Of a stretch of DNA of 28,147 bases, positions 1 to 7,860 are shown piece after piece. This stretch comes from CANNDT01 sp945876205 (lineage in GTDB: Bacteria > Acidobacteriota > Vicinamibacteria > Vicinamibacterales > UBA2999): contig CANNDT010000056.1 of NCBI GenBank assembly GCA_947503365.1, positions 1-28,147 of the forward strand. The letters are read 5' to 3'. The position numbers and the translations under genes were made by a program. Every line of letters starts with the position of its first letter. Position 1 is the first letter of the stretch. The notes under the pieces are model-generated. The model saw only the letters and a program-made list of their open reading frames with translations, did no database searches and was not told the origin of the DNA.

Positions 1-669
1 GGCGTCGAAGCGGTTGGAGATGAACTGGAACTCGGCGATCGAGTCCTGACTGAATCGTGGCTGGCCGCCGGCGCCGAGCTCCGACGAGATCTGCTGGCCG
101 TCGAGGTTCAGCTGGAATTCGCGAACTTCCCCGCCGTTTCTATCCGGCAGCGGTGAGGTGGCGTTGCTCGAGGACGTGCGGCTGCCCGGCGCCAGCAGCG
201 CGAGAGCCATCCAGTTGCGTCCTGCGACGGGCAGTTCCTGCACCTGCTGCGGATCGACGTTGCCGCCAAGCTGCGAGGTGGTCACGTTGAGGAGCGGAGC
301 TTCGGCGGTCACGGTCACCGTCTCCTGGACAGTGGACGGCGCCATCTGCAGGTTGACGTTGGCGGTCTGGCCGACGAGCAACTGGATGCCGCCGCGGGTG
401 ACGCTGTTGAAGCCTTGGAGGTCCGCCGTGATCTGATACGCGCCCACGCGGGCGGGCATGCGGTAGATGCCCCGTTCGTCGGTCACGCTCTCAAACCTGT
501 TACCGGTTGCATCGTTGACGGCCACGACGGTGACGCCTGGTAGCACGGCGCCTGTGGAGTCGGTCACGGTGCCAGTCAGCACCGCGTCCTGAGCATATCC
601 TACGGCCGGTAGCGCGAGCATCGCGCCGATCAGCATGAGCACTAACCGACGTGTAAAACCCGAAATCAT
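1..669 (-). CDS. TonB-dependent receptor, N-terminal part (gene runs off the window)
   Basis: The first 223 codons of an outer-membrane TonB-dependent receptor are visible; the rest lies left of base 1. The start is ATG at 669-667, preceded by GGAGG. A signal peptide ending in YAQ (about residues 1-27) is followed by a carboxypeptidase-regulatory-like Ig fold (about residues 28-110: 'GTVTDSTGAVLPGVTV', then a 'TDERGIYR' strand) and the linker 'VTVTAEAPLLN'. The beginning of the plug domain follows ('QELPVAGRNW', 'LNLDGQQ'). This layout is typical of the large receptors of Acidobacteriota, which import unknown ligands with TonB energy. The gene is divergent from the solute-binding protein gene at 895, and the two share a 225-base gap. 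It resembles the two complete receptors at 18158 and 24888 in layout, but its sequence is less close to them than they are to each other. Confidence 0.9.
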   Translation of the reverse strand, partial: MISGFTRRLVLMLIGAMLALPAVGYAQDAVLTGTVTDSTGAVLPGVTVVAVNDATGNRFESVTDERGIYRMPARVGAYQITADLQGFNSVTRGGIQLLVGQTANVNLQMAPSTVQETVTVTAEAPLLNVTTSQLGGNVDPQQVQELPVAGRNWMALALLAPGSRTSSSNATSPLPDRNGGEVREFQLNLDGQQISSELGAGGQPRFSQDSIAEFQFISNRFDA

Positions 670-894
670 GGATCCTCCTACGGAATGTGACGACCTACGC
701 CAAGCTTGATAGAGGGAAGCCGAAACCGAATTACCAAGGAATAGAGCCGTGACAGCCGAATAAATAGGGTCCGGACGGTATTGACCTGGAGATCAGCGAG
801 GAAACTACGCCTAGTCCCCGGTCCCCGTCAACCAGTAAGATTCATCCACCCGCCTCCGCCGAGGCTTCGGCGCGGCAGGCCCCAAGGAGGGGAT
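670..894. other. Divergent intergenic region
   Basis: This 225-base gap separates two divergent genes and must hold both promoters. A TTGACC at 781-786 could be a plus-strand -35 box, but no convincing -10 box follows at 16-18 bases. An open frame begins at 781 and runs into the solute-binding protein. Its first 38 codons (proline- and arginine-rich) look like untranslated leader rather than protein. Confidence 0.5.
857..872. repeat. Small GC-rich hairpin in the leader of the solute-binding protein gene
   Basis: CGCCGA (857-862) and TCGGCG (867-872) form a perfect 6-base stem around the loop GGCT. It lies 11 bases upstream of the Shine-Dalgarno sequence AAGGAGG (884-890). It may be a copy of a short palindromic genome repeat or a leader structure that affects translation; one copy cannot decide this. 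Confidence 0.4.
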
Positions 895-1905
895 TTGGCC
901 ACTACTTTGACCCGCCGCTCGTTTGTAGGCCTGACGCTGACGTCGGCGTCATTGCTCGTCACACGGCTGAAAGCCGCCGACTTTCCGTTCGTCCAGTACC
1001 ACAACCAGACAGCCGACAGCTCGCTGCACAAGCGGCTGGTCGAGATGTGGGCAGCGATCCAAAAAGAGACCGGCGGACGGGTTGAGACCCAGGTATTCCC
1101 GCTCAACAACAACATCGCCGGCAGTGACCCCCAAGCGCTCAAGATGCTGGTCGCCGGCGAGATCCAGTTCTTTACCCTGATGGGCGGGGTGCTCGGCACG
1201 CTCGTGCCACCGGCCGAAGTCCAGCAGGTGCCGTTCGCCTTTCAAACGGCGGCGCAGGCGCACACGGCGATCGACGGCCCGCTCGGCGCCTACCTTCGCG
1301 AGGAAATGGCCGCCAAGGGACTGCACGGCTTCGCCGTCGGCGGCTTCGACAACGGCATGCGCCAGATTACGAGCGTCAAGCGCCCGATCGTCGTGCCGGC
1401 CGACTTGAACGGCATCCGGATGCGCGTGCCCTCGGGACAGATGATCGGCGATACCTTCCGCGCCTTCGGCGCCGAGCCGGTCACGACCAACAGCATTGAC
1501 ATCTACGCGGCGCTCAAGAGCGGCAAGGTCGATGCGCAGGAGAATCCCCTCGCGCTCGCCGAGCTCTTCAAGCTGTATGAGGTCGTGAAGTACGTGAGCA
1601 TGACCAACCACATGTGGTCAGGCTTCAACCTGATGGCCCACCGGCCGACGTGGCAGAAGCTGCCCGCCGACATCCAGGGCGTGATCGACCGCAACGTCAC
1701 CAGCTACGTCCGCCTCCAGCGCCAGGATCAGCAGAGGATGAACAACGACATGCGCGGGGGGCTTGCGCGCCGCGGCCTGGTGTTCAACGACGTCGATCCT
1801 GCCCCCTTCCGCGCGCAACTGGCCGGCTTCTACGCGACGTGGAAAGAGCGTCTCGGCGCGAAGACCTGGTCGTTGCTCGAAGCCTCCTCCGGCCGTCTCG
1901 GCTGA
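895..1905 (+). CDS. TRAP transporter solute-binding protein (DctP family), Tat-exported
   Basis: Periplasmic solute-binding protein of a TRAP transporter, a class that usually binds organic acids. I chose TTG 895 as the start because AAGGAGG (884-890) lies just upstream and the product then begins with a twin-arginine signal (T-R-R-S-F-V-G at residues 6-12) and has 336 residues, usual for DctP. The family core is clear: 'QVFPLNNNIAGSDPQALKML' near the N-terminus, 'GIRMRVPSG' with the arginine that normally holds the ligand carboxylate, and 'SGKVDAQENP' in the ligand cleft. No DctQ or DctM membrane subunit is encoded in the window, so it is an orphan here. The next gene starts 8 bases after its stop. 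A Tat signal suggests folding before export. The ligand is unknown. Confidence 0.92.
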   Translation: MATTLTRRSFVGLTLTSASLLVTRLKAADFPFVQYHNQTADSSLHKRLVEMWAAIQKETGGRVETQVFPLNNNIAGSDPQALKMLVAGEIQFFTLMGGVLGTLVPPAEVQQVPFAFQTAAQAHTAIDGPLGAYLREEMAAKGLHGFAVGGFDNGMRQITSVKRPIVVPADLNGIRMRVPSGQMIGDTFRAFGAEPVTTNSIDIYAALKSGKVDAQENPLALAELFKLYEVVKYVSMTNHMWSGFNLMAHRPTWQKLPADIQGVIDRNVTSYVRLQRQDQQRMNNDMRGGLARRGLVFNDVDPAPFRAQLAGFYATWKERLGAKTWSLLEASSGRLG

Positions 1906-1913
1906 TCGCGGCG

Positions 1914-4508
1914 ATGTCGTGTTCGCTGGGGCGCGGACCGTTCCGGTCCGCCGCCTTTCTCCTCGCGCTCGTGGTCTCCGTGCCGGCGATCGCGCAGGAT
2001 GCCCAGGCACCATCGGCCGACAAGCGCGCCGTGGCCGTCCGCGCGCCGGCGGGCAGCATCCGCGTTGACGGCCGCCTCGACGAGGCGCTGTGGGAACAGG
2101 CCCTCCCCATCACCGACTTCGTGCAGAAGGAACCGGTGGAGGGCGCTTCGCCCACCGAGCCGATGGAGGTCCGCTTTCTGTACGACGACGATGCGCTGTA
2201 TGTCGGCGCGCGGATGTCGAAGCGTCCCGGCTCGCCGATCCAGGCGCCGATGGGGCGCCGGGAAGACAACAACCAGTCCGAACACATCCTCGTCGCCCTC
2301 GATACCTTTCTCGACCACCGCACCGCCTACGTCTTCGGCGTCACCGCCGCGGGCGTCCGCATCGATCGCTATCACGGGCGCGACGACGAAGGCACATTCG
2401 ACGAGACCTTCGACCCGATCTGGCGCGCGCGCACCACCATGACCGCGACGGGGTGGACGGCGGAACTGTGGATTCCCTTCTCACAACTGCGGTTCAACGC
2501 GGCCCCCGACCAGGTGTGGGGGCTCAACGTCCAGCGGTTCACGCCGACGCTCAAGGAAGACGACTACTGGGTGGCGATCCCGCGGACGGTGCGCGCCTGG
2601 TCGTCGCGGTTCGGCACGCTGACAGGACTGAGCGGGATCGACTCGAGCCGCCCGGTCGAAATCAGCCCGTACGTCGCGAGCTCGTCAACCGTCAACAACC
2701 ACGCCGACCCGAGAAACCCGTTCGACAGCGGCGGCAACGTCGGCGCGCGCGCAGGCGCGGATCTCAAAGCGGGGCTCGGTCCGAACCTGACGCTCGAGGC
2801 GGCGATCAATCCGGACTTCGGCCAGGTCGAGGCCGACGCTGCGGAAGTGAACCTGACCGCCACCGAGACGTTCTTCGCCGAGAAGCGCCCGTTCTTCATC
2901 GAGGGCGCCGACCTGGTGAACATCCAGAGCACGGACAATTTCTTCTATTCGCGGCGGATCGGCGCGCCGCCGCCGGGTCCCGCTACCGGTGACTTCGTGG
3001 ACCGGCCGTCACGCAGCACCATCCTCGGCGCGGCGAAGATCACCGGACGCCTGGCGTCGAATACCTCTATCGGCATGCTCGCGGCGGTGACCCAGGATGA
3101 AACCGCCCGCAGCTTCGATCTGTCTTCGAACGCGATCCGCGAGACGCGCGTGGCACCGCGGACGCTCTACGCCGTCTCACGCGTGCAGCAGCAGTTCGGC
3201 GCATCACAGTCGACGGCCAGCGCATTCGCATCGGTGATGCACCGGAGCGTCTCCGAAGGCGAACCGCTGGCGGCGCTGCTCTCGCGCAACGCGTTCGCCG
3301 TGGCCGGCGAAACCAACCTCCGCTTCCGCGAGGGCGAATACGAGTTGACGACGTTCGGCGGCCTGTCGCTCGTGCAGGGCGACGCGCCGGCGATCGCGCG
3401 CCTGCAGCGCAACAACGTCCACTACGCCCAGCGGCCCGATCGCACCTACGACCTCTACGATCCGACCCTCACCTCCTACAGTGGCTACTGGGCCCACAGC
3501 TCGTTGGCGCGAACCGGCGGCCGCCACTGGATTGGCAGCGTCACCGGCGAAGTGCAGTCGCCCGGACTCGAGACCAACGACATCGGACGCCTGCGCGCCG
3601 CCGATGCGCTCGTCGCCCAGGTCGACGTGCGCTACCGCGAGACAAGACCGGGACGCCTCTTCCGCAACTACTGGATCGGCAGCCGCCAGCAGAACGAGTG
3701 GACCTTCGGCCACGAGCGCGCCACCAAGTCGGTGAACATCTACACCAACCAGACGTGGCAGAATTTCTGGGTGACGCAGGCCACGCTGACGCGCAACTTC
3801 CTGCGCTACGACTCGCGGCTGACGCGTGGCGGTCCGCTGATGACGCTGCCGCCGGGCTGGAACCTCAACGTTCAGCTGCGGAACCGAACGGGGTCGAAGA
3901 CGACGTGGAGTTTCGATCTCACGACGGCGAGGAACGATGACCAGGGATTCAATCACCGGTTGATCGGACGATTCGGCTTCCGTCCCGGGCCGCGGTGGCA
4001 GTTCTCGGTGAATCCCACCATCCAGCGTCAGGTCGAGGCGCAGCAATACATCGCGACGCTCCCGGGCGGCAGTCCCGTGACGTTCGGCAGCCGGTACGTC
4101 TTCGGCCACGTGGACCGCAGCACGTATTCGGCGCAGTTCCGCCTCGGCTATACGTTCAAGCCGGACCTCAATCTCGATCTGTATGCGGAGCCGTTTGCGG
4201 CCAGCGGCCGTTACTCCAACATCGGCGAGCTGCTGATACCGGGCACCCGCCTCCGCCGCGGTTACGCCGCCGCTGACATTGCCGCGCTCGGCGATCGCGA
4301 CTTCCACCTGCAATCGCTCCGCAGCAACGTCGTACTGCGGTGGGAGTACCGTCCCGGCAGCTTCCTGCACATCGTCTGGCAGCAGGACCGGAGCGGCTCG
4401 GAGCCGGGGGGACGCCGAATCGACGCCGGCGACGTGTTCCACTCGCTCAGCGCACCAGGCATCCACTCGTTCGTCGTGAAGACGTCGTTCTGGGTGCCGG
4501 TGGGATAG
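1914..4508 (+). CDS. CBM9-like / DUF5916 outer-membrane protein
   Basis: An 864-residue exported protein. The start ATG 1914 gives a signal peptide ending in AIAQ (residue 28); the frame is open further upstream, but that part overlaps the preceding gene and has no export signal. Residues about 46-240 resemble a family 9 carbohydrate-binding fold ('IRVDGRLDEALWEQA', 'DDDALYVGARM', 'WTAELWIPFSQLRF'). The remainder matches DUF5916, with its hallmark at about residues 299-331 ('NPDFGQVEADAAEVN', 'FFAEKRPFFIEG'). The C-terminal 500 residues show alternating aromatic and polar strands, as in an outer-membrane beta-barrel. These proteins are common in Acidobacteriota and Bacteroidota; their function is not established, although binding or transport of glycans or peptides has been suggested. 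It lies 8 bases after the solute-binding protein gene, so the two are probably co-transcribed. Confidence 0.9.
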   Translation: MSCSLGRGPFRSAAFLLALVVSVPAIAQDAQAPSADKRAVAVRAPAGSIRVDGRLDEALWEQALPITDFVQKEPVEGASPTEPMEVRFLYDDDALYVGARMSKRPGSPIQAPMGRREDNNQSEHILVALDTFLDHRTAYVFGVTAAGVRIDRYHGRDDEGTFDETFDPIWRARTTMTATGWTAELWIPFSQLRFNAAPDQVWGLNVQRFTPTLKEDDYWVAIPRTVRAWSSRFGTLTGLSGIDSSRPVEISPYVASSSTVNNHADPRNPFDSGGNVGARAGADLKAGLGPNLTLEAAINPDFGQVEADAAEVNLTATETFFAEKRPFFIEGADLVNIQSTDNFFYSRRIGAPPPGPATGDFVDRPSRSTILGAAKITGRLASNTSIGMLAAVTQDETARSFDLSSNAIRETRVAPRTLYAVSRVQQQFGASQSTASAFASVMHRSVSEGEPLAALLSRNAFAVAGETNLRFREGEYELTTFGGLSLVQGDAPAIARLQRNNVHYAQRPDRTYDLYDPTLTSYSGYWAHSSLARTGGRHWIGSVTGEVQSPGLETNDIGRLRAADALVAQVDVRYRETRPGRLFRNYWIGSRQQNEWTFGHERATKSVNIYTNQTWQNFWVTQATLTRNFLRYDSRLTRGGPLMTLPPGWNLNVQLRNRTGSKTTWSFDLTTARNDDQGFNHRLIGRFGFRPGPRWQFSVNPTIQRQVEAQQYIATLPGGSPVTFGSRYVFGHVDRSTYSAQFRLGYTFKPDLNLDLYAEPFAASGRYSNIGELLIPGTRLRRGYAAADIAALGDRDFHLQSLRSNVVLRWEYRPGSFLHIVWQQDRSGSEPGGRRIDAGDVFHSLSAPGIHSFVVKTSFWVPVG

Positions 4509-4616
4509 GTGGATGTTTCAACTGTGTTGAGTGCCGCTACAACCAGCCGAGGACGACGAGCTTCCGGCCGCGACATCGGAGCGGCCGGGAGAAATCTGGG
4601 AAGGGCATACCACTAG
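4509..4616. terminator. Intergenic hairpin, possible terminator
   Basis: Within this 108-base gap, CCGGCCGC (4564-4571) and GCGGCCGG (4581-4588) form a perfect 8-base stem with a 9-base loop. No T-run follows, so it is not a classical intrinsic terminator. It separates the DUF5916 gene from the dehydrogenase operon and may mark a transcription boundary. Confidence 0.4.
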
Positions 4617-5630
4617 ATGCAGGCGGTGGTACTTCGCAGTCCGGGACAGCTCGCCGTCGCCGAGGTCGACACGCCGGAGCCGCGGGCGCACGAGGTTCTG
4701 CTTCGAGTCACCCACACCGGCATCTGCGGCACTGACCTGAAGATATTCACCGGCGCGATGCCGGCGGCTCGTCCCGTGATCATGGGCCACGAGATCGCCG
4801 GTGAGGTGATGGCCGGTGAGGATGGTGCACGCCTACGCCGCGGCGCCCGCGTGCTCGTCGACCCGGTGCTCTATTGCGGCACCTGCTTCGATTGCGACGC
4901 GGGCCGCACGCACCTCTGTCAGCACGGCGCGGTGATCGGCCGCGAAAGCAACGGCGGGTTTGCCGAGTTCGTGGTCGCCCCGCGGACGCACGTGTTTCCG
5001 CTGCCGGATTCAATCGAGAGCCGCACGGCGCCGCTCATCCAGGTGCTCACGACATGCCTGCACGGCCAGCGGCGCGCCGGCGTATCGGCCGGCCAGTCGA
5101 TTGTCGTCGCCGGACTTGGCGTGTCGGGTCAGTTGCACGTGCAGTTGGCGAAGGCGCGAGGCGCGGGGCCGGTCATCGGCGTCAGCCGCAGCGCGTGGAA
5201 GCGTGAGCTCGCGCAACAGCTTGGCGCGGACCTGACGGTGTCGCCTGGCGAAGCCGGACATCGGCAGATCGCCGCCGCCACCGGCGGCCACGGCGCCGAC
5301 GTCGTGATTGAATCGACCGGCGTGGTGTCGTCGTTTGCCGACGCCCTCGCGATGGTGCGGCCTGGCGGCACGGTGCTGCTCTTTGGCATATTCACGGCGA
5401 CGGAAGGGACCCTGCCCTTCTACCAGCTCTATTTCAAGGAGCCGACCGTGGTCTGCGCGCGCGCCGCCAAGGGCGAAGACTTTCCCGAATCAATCGACCT
5501 CGTGGCGCGCGGCCGGATTAAGCTATCGGCGCTCGTCACGCAGGTGCTGCCGCTCGGCGAGCTGGCGCAGGCAATCGAGATGCTGAAGACCGACGTCGAT
5601 GGACGAATGAAGATCATCCTGGAGCATTGA
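4617..5630 (+). CDS. Zinc-dependent medium-chain alcohol dehydrogenase
   Basis: A 337-residue medium-chain dehydrogenase/reductase. The GroES-like domain carries the catalytic zinc residues C37 (GICGTD) and H58-E59 (GHE). The structural zinc lobe is intact with C87, C90, C93 and C101. The Rossmann domain starts near residue 160 with a glycine-rich 'AGLGVSG' turn for NAD(P). Members oxidise secondary alcohols, polyols or threonine; the substrate cannot be read from the sequence. It is the first gene of a four-gene set, and its TGA overlaps the ATG of the acyl-CoA dehydrogenase (TGATG). A GAAGGG stretch lies rather far upstream, so the ribosome site is weak. ATG 4617 gives the expected N-terminus ('MQAVVLRSPG'). 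Confidence 0.93.
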   Translation: MQAVVLRSPGQLAVAEVDTPEPRAHEVLLRVTHTGICGTDLKIFTGAMPAARPVIMGHEIAGEVMAGEDGARLRRGARVLVDPVLYCGTCFDCDAGRTHLCQHGAVIGRESNGGFAEFVVAPRTHVFPLPDSIESRTAPLIQVLTTCLHGQRRAGVSAGQSIVVAGLGVSGQLHVQLAKARGAGPVIGVSRSAWKRELAQQLGADLTVSPGEAGHRQIAAATGGHGADVVIESTGVVSSFADALAMVRPGGTVLLFGIFTATEGTLPFYQLYFKEPTVVCARAAKGEDFPESIDLVARGRIKLSALVTQVLPLGELAQAIEMLKTDVDGRMKIILEH

Positions 5631-6838
5631 TGGCGAATGTGCATGAGGACCGCGGGTTGGCCGAGTCGGCCGTCGAGATCGCACGCAAGTTCGTCCGGGA
5701 CGTGGTGGCGCCGGTCGCCGCCGACCTGGATCGACACCCCAATCCCGAGGACTGCTTCTCCTGGGACATCGTCGAAAAAGGGAGCGCGGTCGGGCTGCGC
5801 ACGCTGACGCTCGCGCGCGAGTACGGCGGCGTGGGCGCGGGATCGCTCACGACCGCCATGGTGATCGAGGAACTGGCCAAGGGCGACATGGGCGTCTCGG
5901 TGGTCTTCGCCCAGGTGCTCAAGCTGATACAGGCGTTCCAGTCAGCGGCAAACGATGACCAGCGCGCGCGCTTTCTTCCGAAGCTCAAGGACGATCCGCG
6001 CTTCCTGATGGCGATCGGCATTACCGAGCCGCAGAACGCCTCGAACTACATCATTCCCTACAACGATCCCAGGACGCCCTACGTCACCACCGCCGTGCGC
6101 AAAGGCAAGGGCTGGGTGATCAACGGGAAAAAGCATTTCATCTCCAACGGCAACCGCGCCGCGCTCTACCTGCTCTTCGCGCAGACCGAGCCCGGCAAGA
6201 GCCTGGTCGATGGCAGCACCTGTTTCCTGATCGAGCGCGGCACCCCCGGCTTCACCACCGGACGCGTGCACGACAAGATGGGCGAACGGCTCGCCAACAA
6301 CGCGGAGCTGCTCTTCGACTCGTGCTTCGTGCCGGACGAAGATGTGCTCGGCACGGTCGGGCGCGGCTTCGACGTGCTCTCGACATTCTTCCCCGCCAGC
6401 AACGCGTATGCGGCGGCGAGCGTCCTCGGCGTCGCGGACGCGGCGTACCAGCGGTCGCTGCGGTGGACGAAGGAGCGGGTACAGGGCGGCAAGCGCCTGA
6501 TCGAGCACGACATCATCGCCGCCGAGCTCGCCGAGATGCGGATGCTCATCGACGCCGCGCGCGCCTACATCCACGATGCGGCCTGGAAGTGCGACCACAA
6601 GGAATGCGGATGGGACCCGACGCTGGGCGCGCTGCCCAAGGTGTTTGCGGCGCAAACAGCGTGGACCGTGGTGACGAAAGCGCTCGAGCTGCACGGCGGG
6701 CACGGCTACATGCGCGATGACGGGTTCGAGAAGCTGGTGCGCGACGCGGCGGCGTTCAGCCATTCCGACGGCGTCAACCGGACGTTGTTGCTCAAGGCGG
6801 GCCAGTTCATTAGGGCGCACGTCAACGAGATGCCGTGA
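5630..6838 (+). CDS. Acyl-CoA dehydrogenase
   Basis: A 402-residue flavoprotein of the acyl-CoA dehydrogenase family, which forms a C=C bond next to a CoA thioester with FAD. Seen are the all-alpha N-terminal domain (about 1-120, 'EYGGVGAGSL'), the FAD/substrate mid-domain ('ITEPQNASNY', 'GKKHFISNG', about 130-240) and the C-terminal helical domain with 'ELHGGHGYM'. At the position where most family members carry the catalytic Glu (the Glu of an EG(T) motif near residue 376), this protein reads H-S-D-G, with D380 in place of Glu. The start ATG 5630 overlaps the previous stop; a TTG immediately before it is also in frame. The stop overlaps the next start (GTGA). A branched, aromatic or alicyclic acyl-CoA substrate is possible but not shown. 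Confidence 0.94.
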   Translation: MANVHEDRGLAESAVEIARKFVRDVVAPVAADLDRHPNPEDCFSWDIVEKGSAVGLRTLTLAREYGGVGAGSLTTAMVIEELAKGDMGVSVVFAQVLKLIQAFQSAANDDQRARFLPKLKDDPRFLMAIGITEPQNASNYIIPYNDPRTPYVTTAVRKGKGWVINGKKHFISNGNRAALYLLFAQTEPGKSLVDGSTCFLIERGTPGFTTGRVHDKMGERLANNAELLFDSCFVPDEDVLGTVGRGFDVLSTFFPASNAYAAASVLGVADAAYQRSLRWTKERVQGGKRLIEHDIIAAELAEMRMLIDAARAYIHDAAWKCDHKECGWDPTLGALPKVFAAQTAWTVVTKALELHGGHGYMRDDGFEKLVRDAAAFSHSDGVNRTLLLKAGQFIRAHVNEMP

Positions 6839-7860
6839 CCGTAGACATTCACACCCACTTCATCCCGCAGGAATTCCTGGTCGAGGCGCGCGAGGGACGC
6901 GCGCTGGACCGGATCGCGCTGAGCCGCCAGGACGGCGCCGACTGGCTGGTGCATCCGCAGGGATACCGTTACCCCGTGGCGCCGGAATTCTGGGACGTCG
7001 AAGCCAAGCTGCGACAGATGGACCGGCTCGGCATCCACGTCTCCGTGCTCTCAGTGACACCAACCCTGTTTTTCTATTGGACCGATGCGGGCGCGGGCGA
7101 GGACTTCTGCCGCCGCGCCAATGATTCGGTGGCGCAACTGTCCGCGCACTCTGACGGCCGGCTCTACGGGATGGCGACCGTGCCGATGCAGAACCCCGAG
7201 GCCGCGATCGCGGAACTGCGGCGCGCCGTCACGGACCTTCACCTTCGCGGCGTCATGATCGGCACGACCATCGGTGACGTGCCGCTGGACGATGAGCGCT
7301 ACACGCCATTCTTCAAGGCGGCCGAGGAGCTCGAGGCGCCCGTGATGCTGCATCCCTATTACATCGGGCCGCGGGGGCAGCTCAACGACTTCTACATGGT
7401 CAACCTGACCGGCAATCCCCTGGAGACCTGTCTCGCGGCGACGCGGATGATGCTCTCGGGATTCTTCGATCGGCATCCGGCGCTCGAGGTCGTCCTGGTC
7501 CACGGCGGTGGGTTGCTGCCGTACCAGGTGGGGCGGCTCGATCACGGCTTCCGGGTGCGACGCGAAACGAACACGCACATTGCCGTGCCGCCGTCGACCT
7601 ACCTCCGGCGTTTCTCCTTCGACACCATCACCCACGCAAGCCTGCCGCTCAGGTTCCTGATCGACCTTGCCGGCTTCGATCGCGTGATGCTCGGCACCGA
7701 CCTGCCGTTCGACATGGCCGACGAGCGCTTCGCCACCTATCTCGAGGAAGTGGATCTCGAGGCGACGATTCTCGAGGCGGTGACCGGGGGCAACGCGATC
7801 TCGCTGTACGGGCTCGACGGGGCGAATGGCGGTCCTGGTCCTTCCGGACCCGGCGCATGA
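6835..7860 (+). CDS. ACMSD-like amidohydrolase (amidohydrolase 2 family)
   Basis: A 341-residue TIM-barrel metal-dependent hydrolase or decarboxylase related to aminocarboxymuconate-semialdehyde decarboxylase. The metal-site residues are all in place: H6 and H8 (D-I-H-T-H), H173 (M-L-H-P), H223 (V-H-G-G-G) and D289 (L-G-T-D-L-P). In ACMSD the equivalent residues hold one zinc ion and the catalytic His. Relatives decarboxylate or hydrolyse aromatic or ring-derived acids. The start is GTG 6835, which overlaps the acyl-CoA dehydrogenase stop by four bases (GTGA); its own stop overlaps the next ATG (ATGA). The coupling suggests that one pathway uses all four products in fixed ratio. The substrate is unknown. 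Confidence 0.9.
   Translation: MTVDIHTHFIPQEFLVEAREGRALDRIALSRQDGADWLVHPQGYRYPVAPEFWDVEAKLRQMDRLGIHVSVLSVTPTLFFYWTDAGAGEDFCRRANDSVAQLSAHSDGRLYGMATVPMQNPEAAIAELRRAVTDLHLRGVMIGTTIGDVPLDDERYTPFFKAAEELEAPVMLHPYYIGPRGQLNDFYMVNLTGNPLETCLAATRMMLSGFFDRHPALEVVLVHGGGLLPYQVGRLDHGFRVRRETNTHIAVPPSTYLRRFSFDTITHASLPLRFLIDLAGFDRVMLGTDLPFDMADERFATYLEEVDLEATILEAVTGGNAISLYGLDGANGGPGPSGPGA

Noticed and set aside
57..436. Two short plus-strand open frames at the left edge
   Set aside because: They are opposite the N-terminal part of the TonB-dependent receptor, which has a signal peptide, a ribosome site and recognisable domains.
2090..2992. Plus-strand open frame of 300 codons in another frame of the DUF5916 gene
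   Set aside because: Arg-rich out-of-frame translation that overlaps a gene with clear family motifs.
3204..4466. Long minus-strand open frame (420 codons) opposite the DUF5916 gene
   Set aside because: It is a shadow of the high-GC plus-strand gene: no signal, domain or ribosome site, and a composition dominated by Arg, Ala and Val typical of antisense frames.
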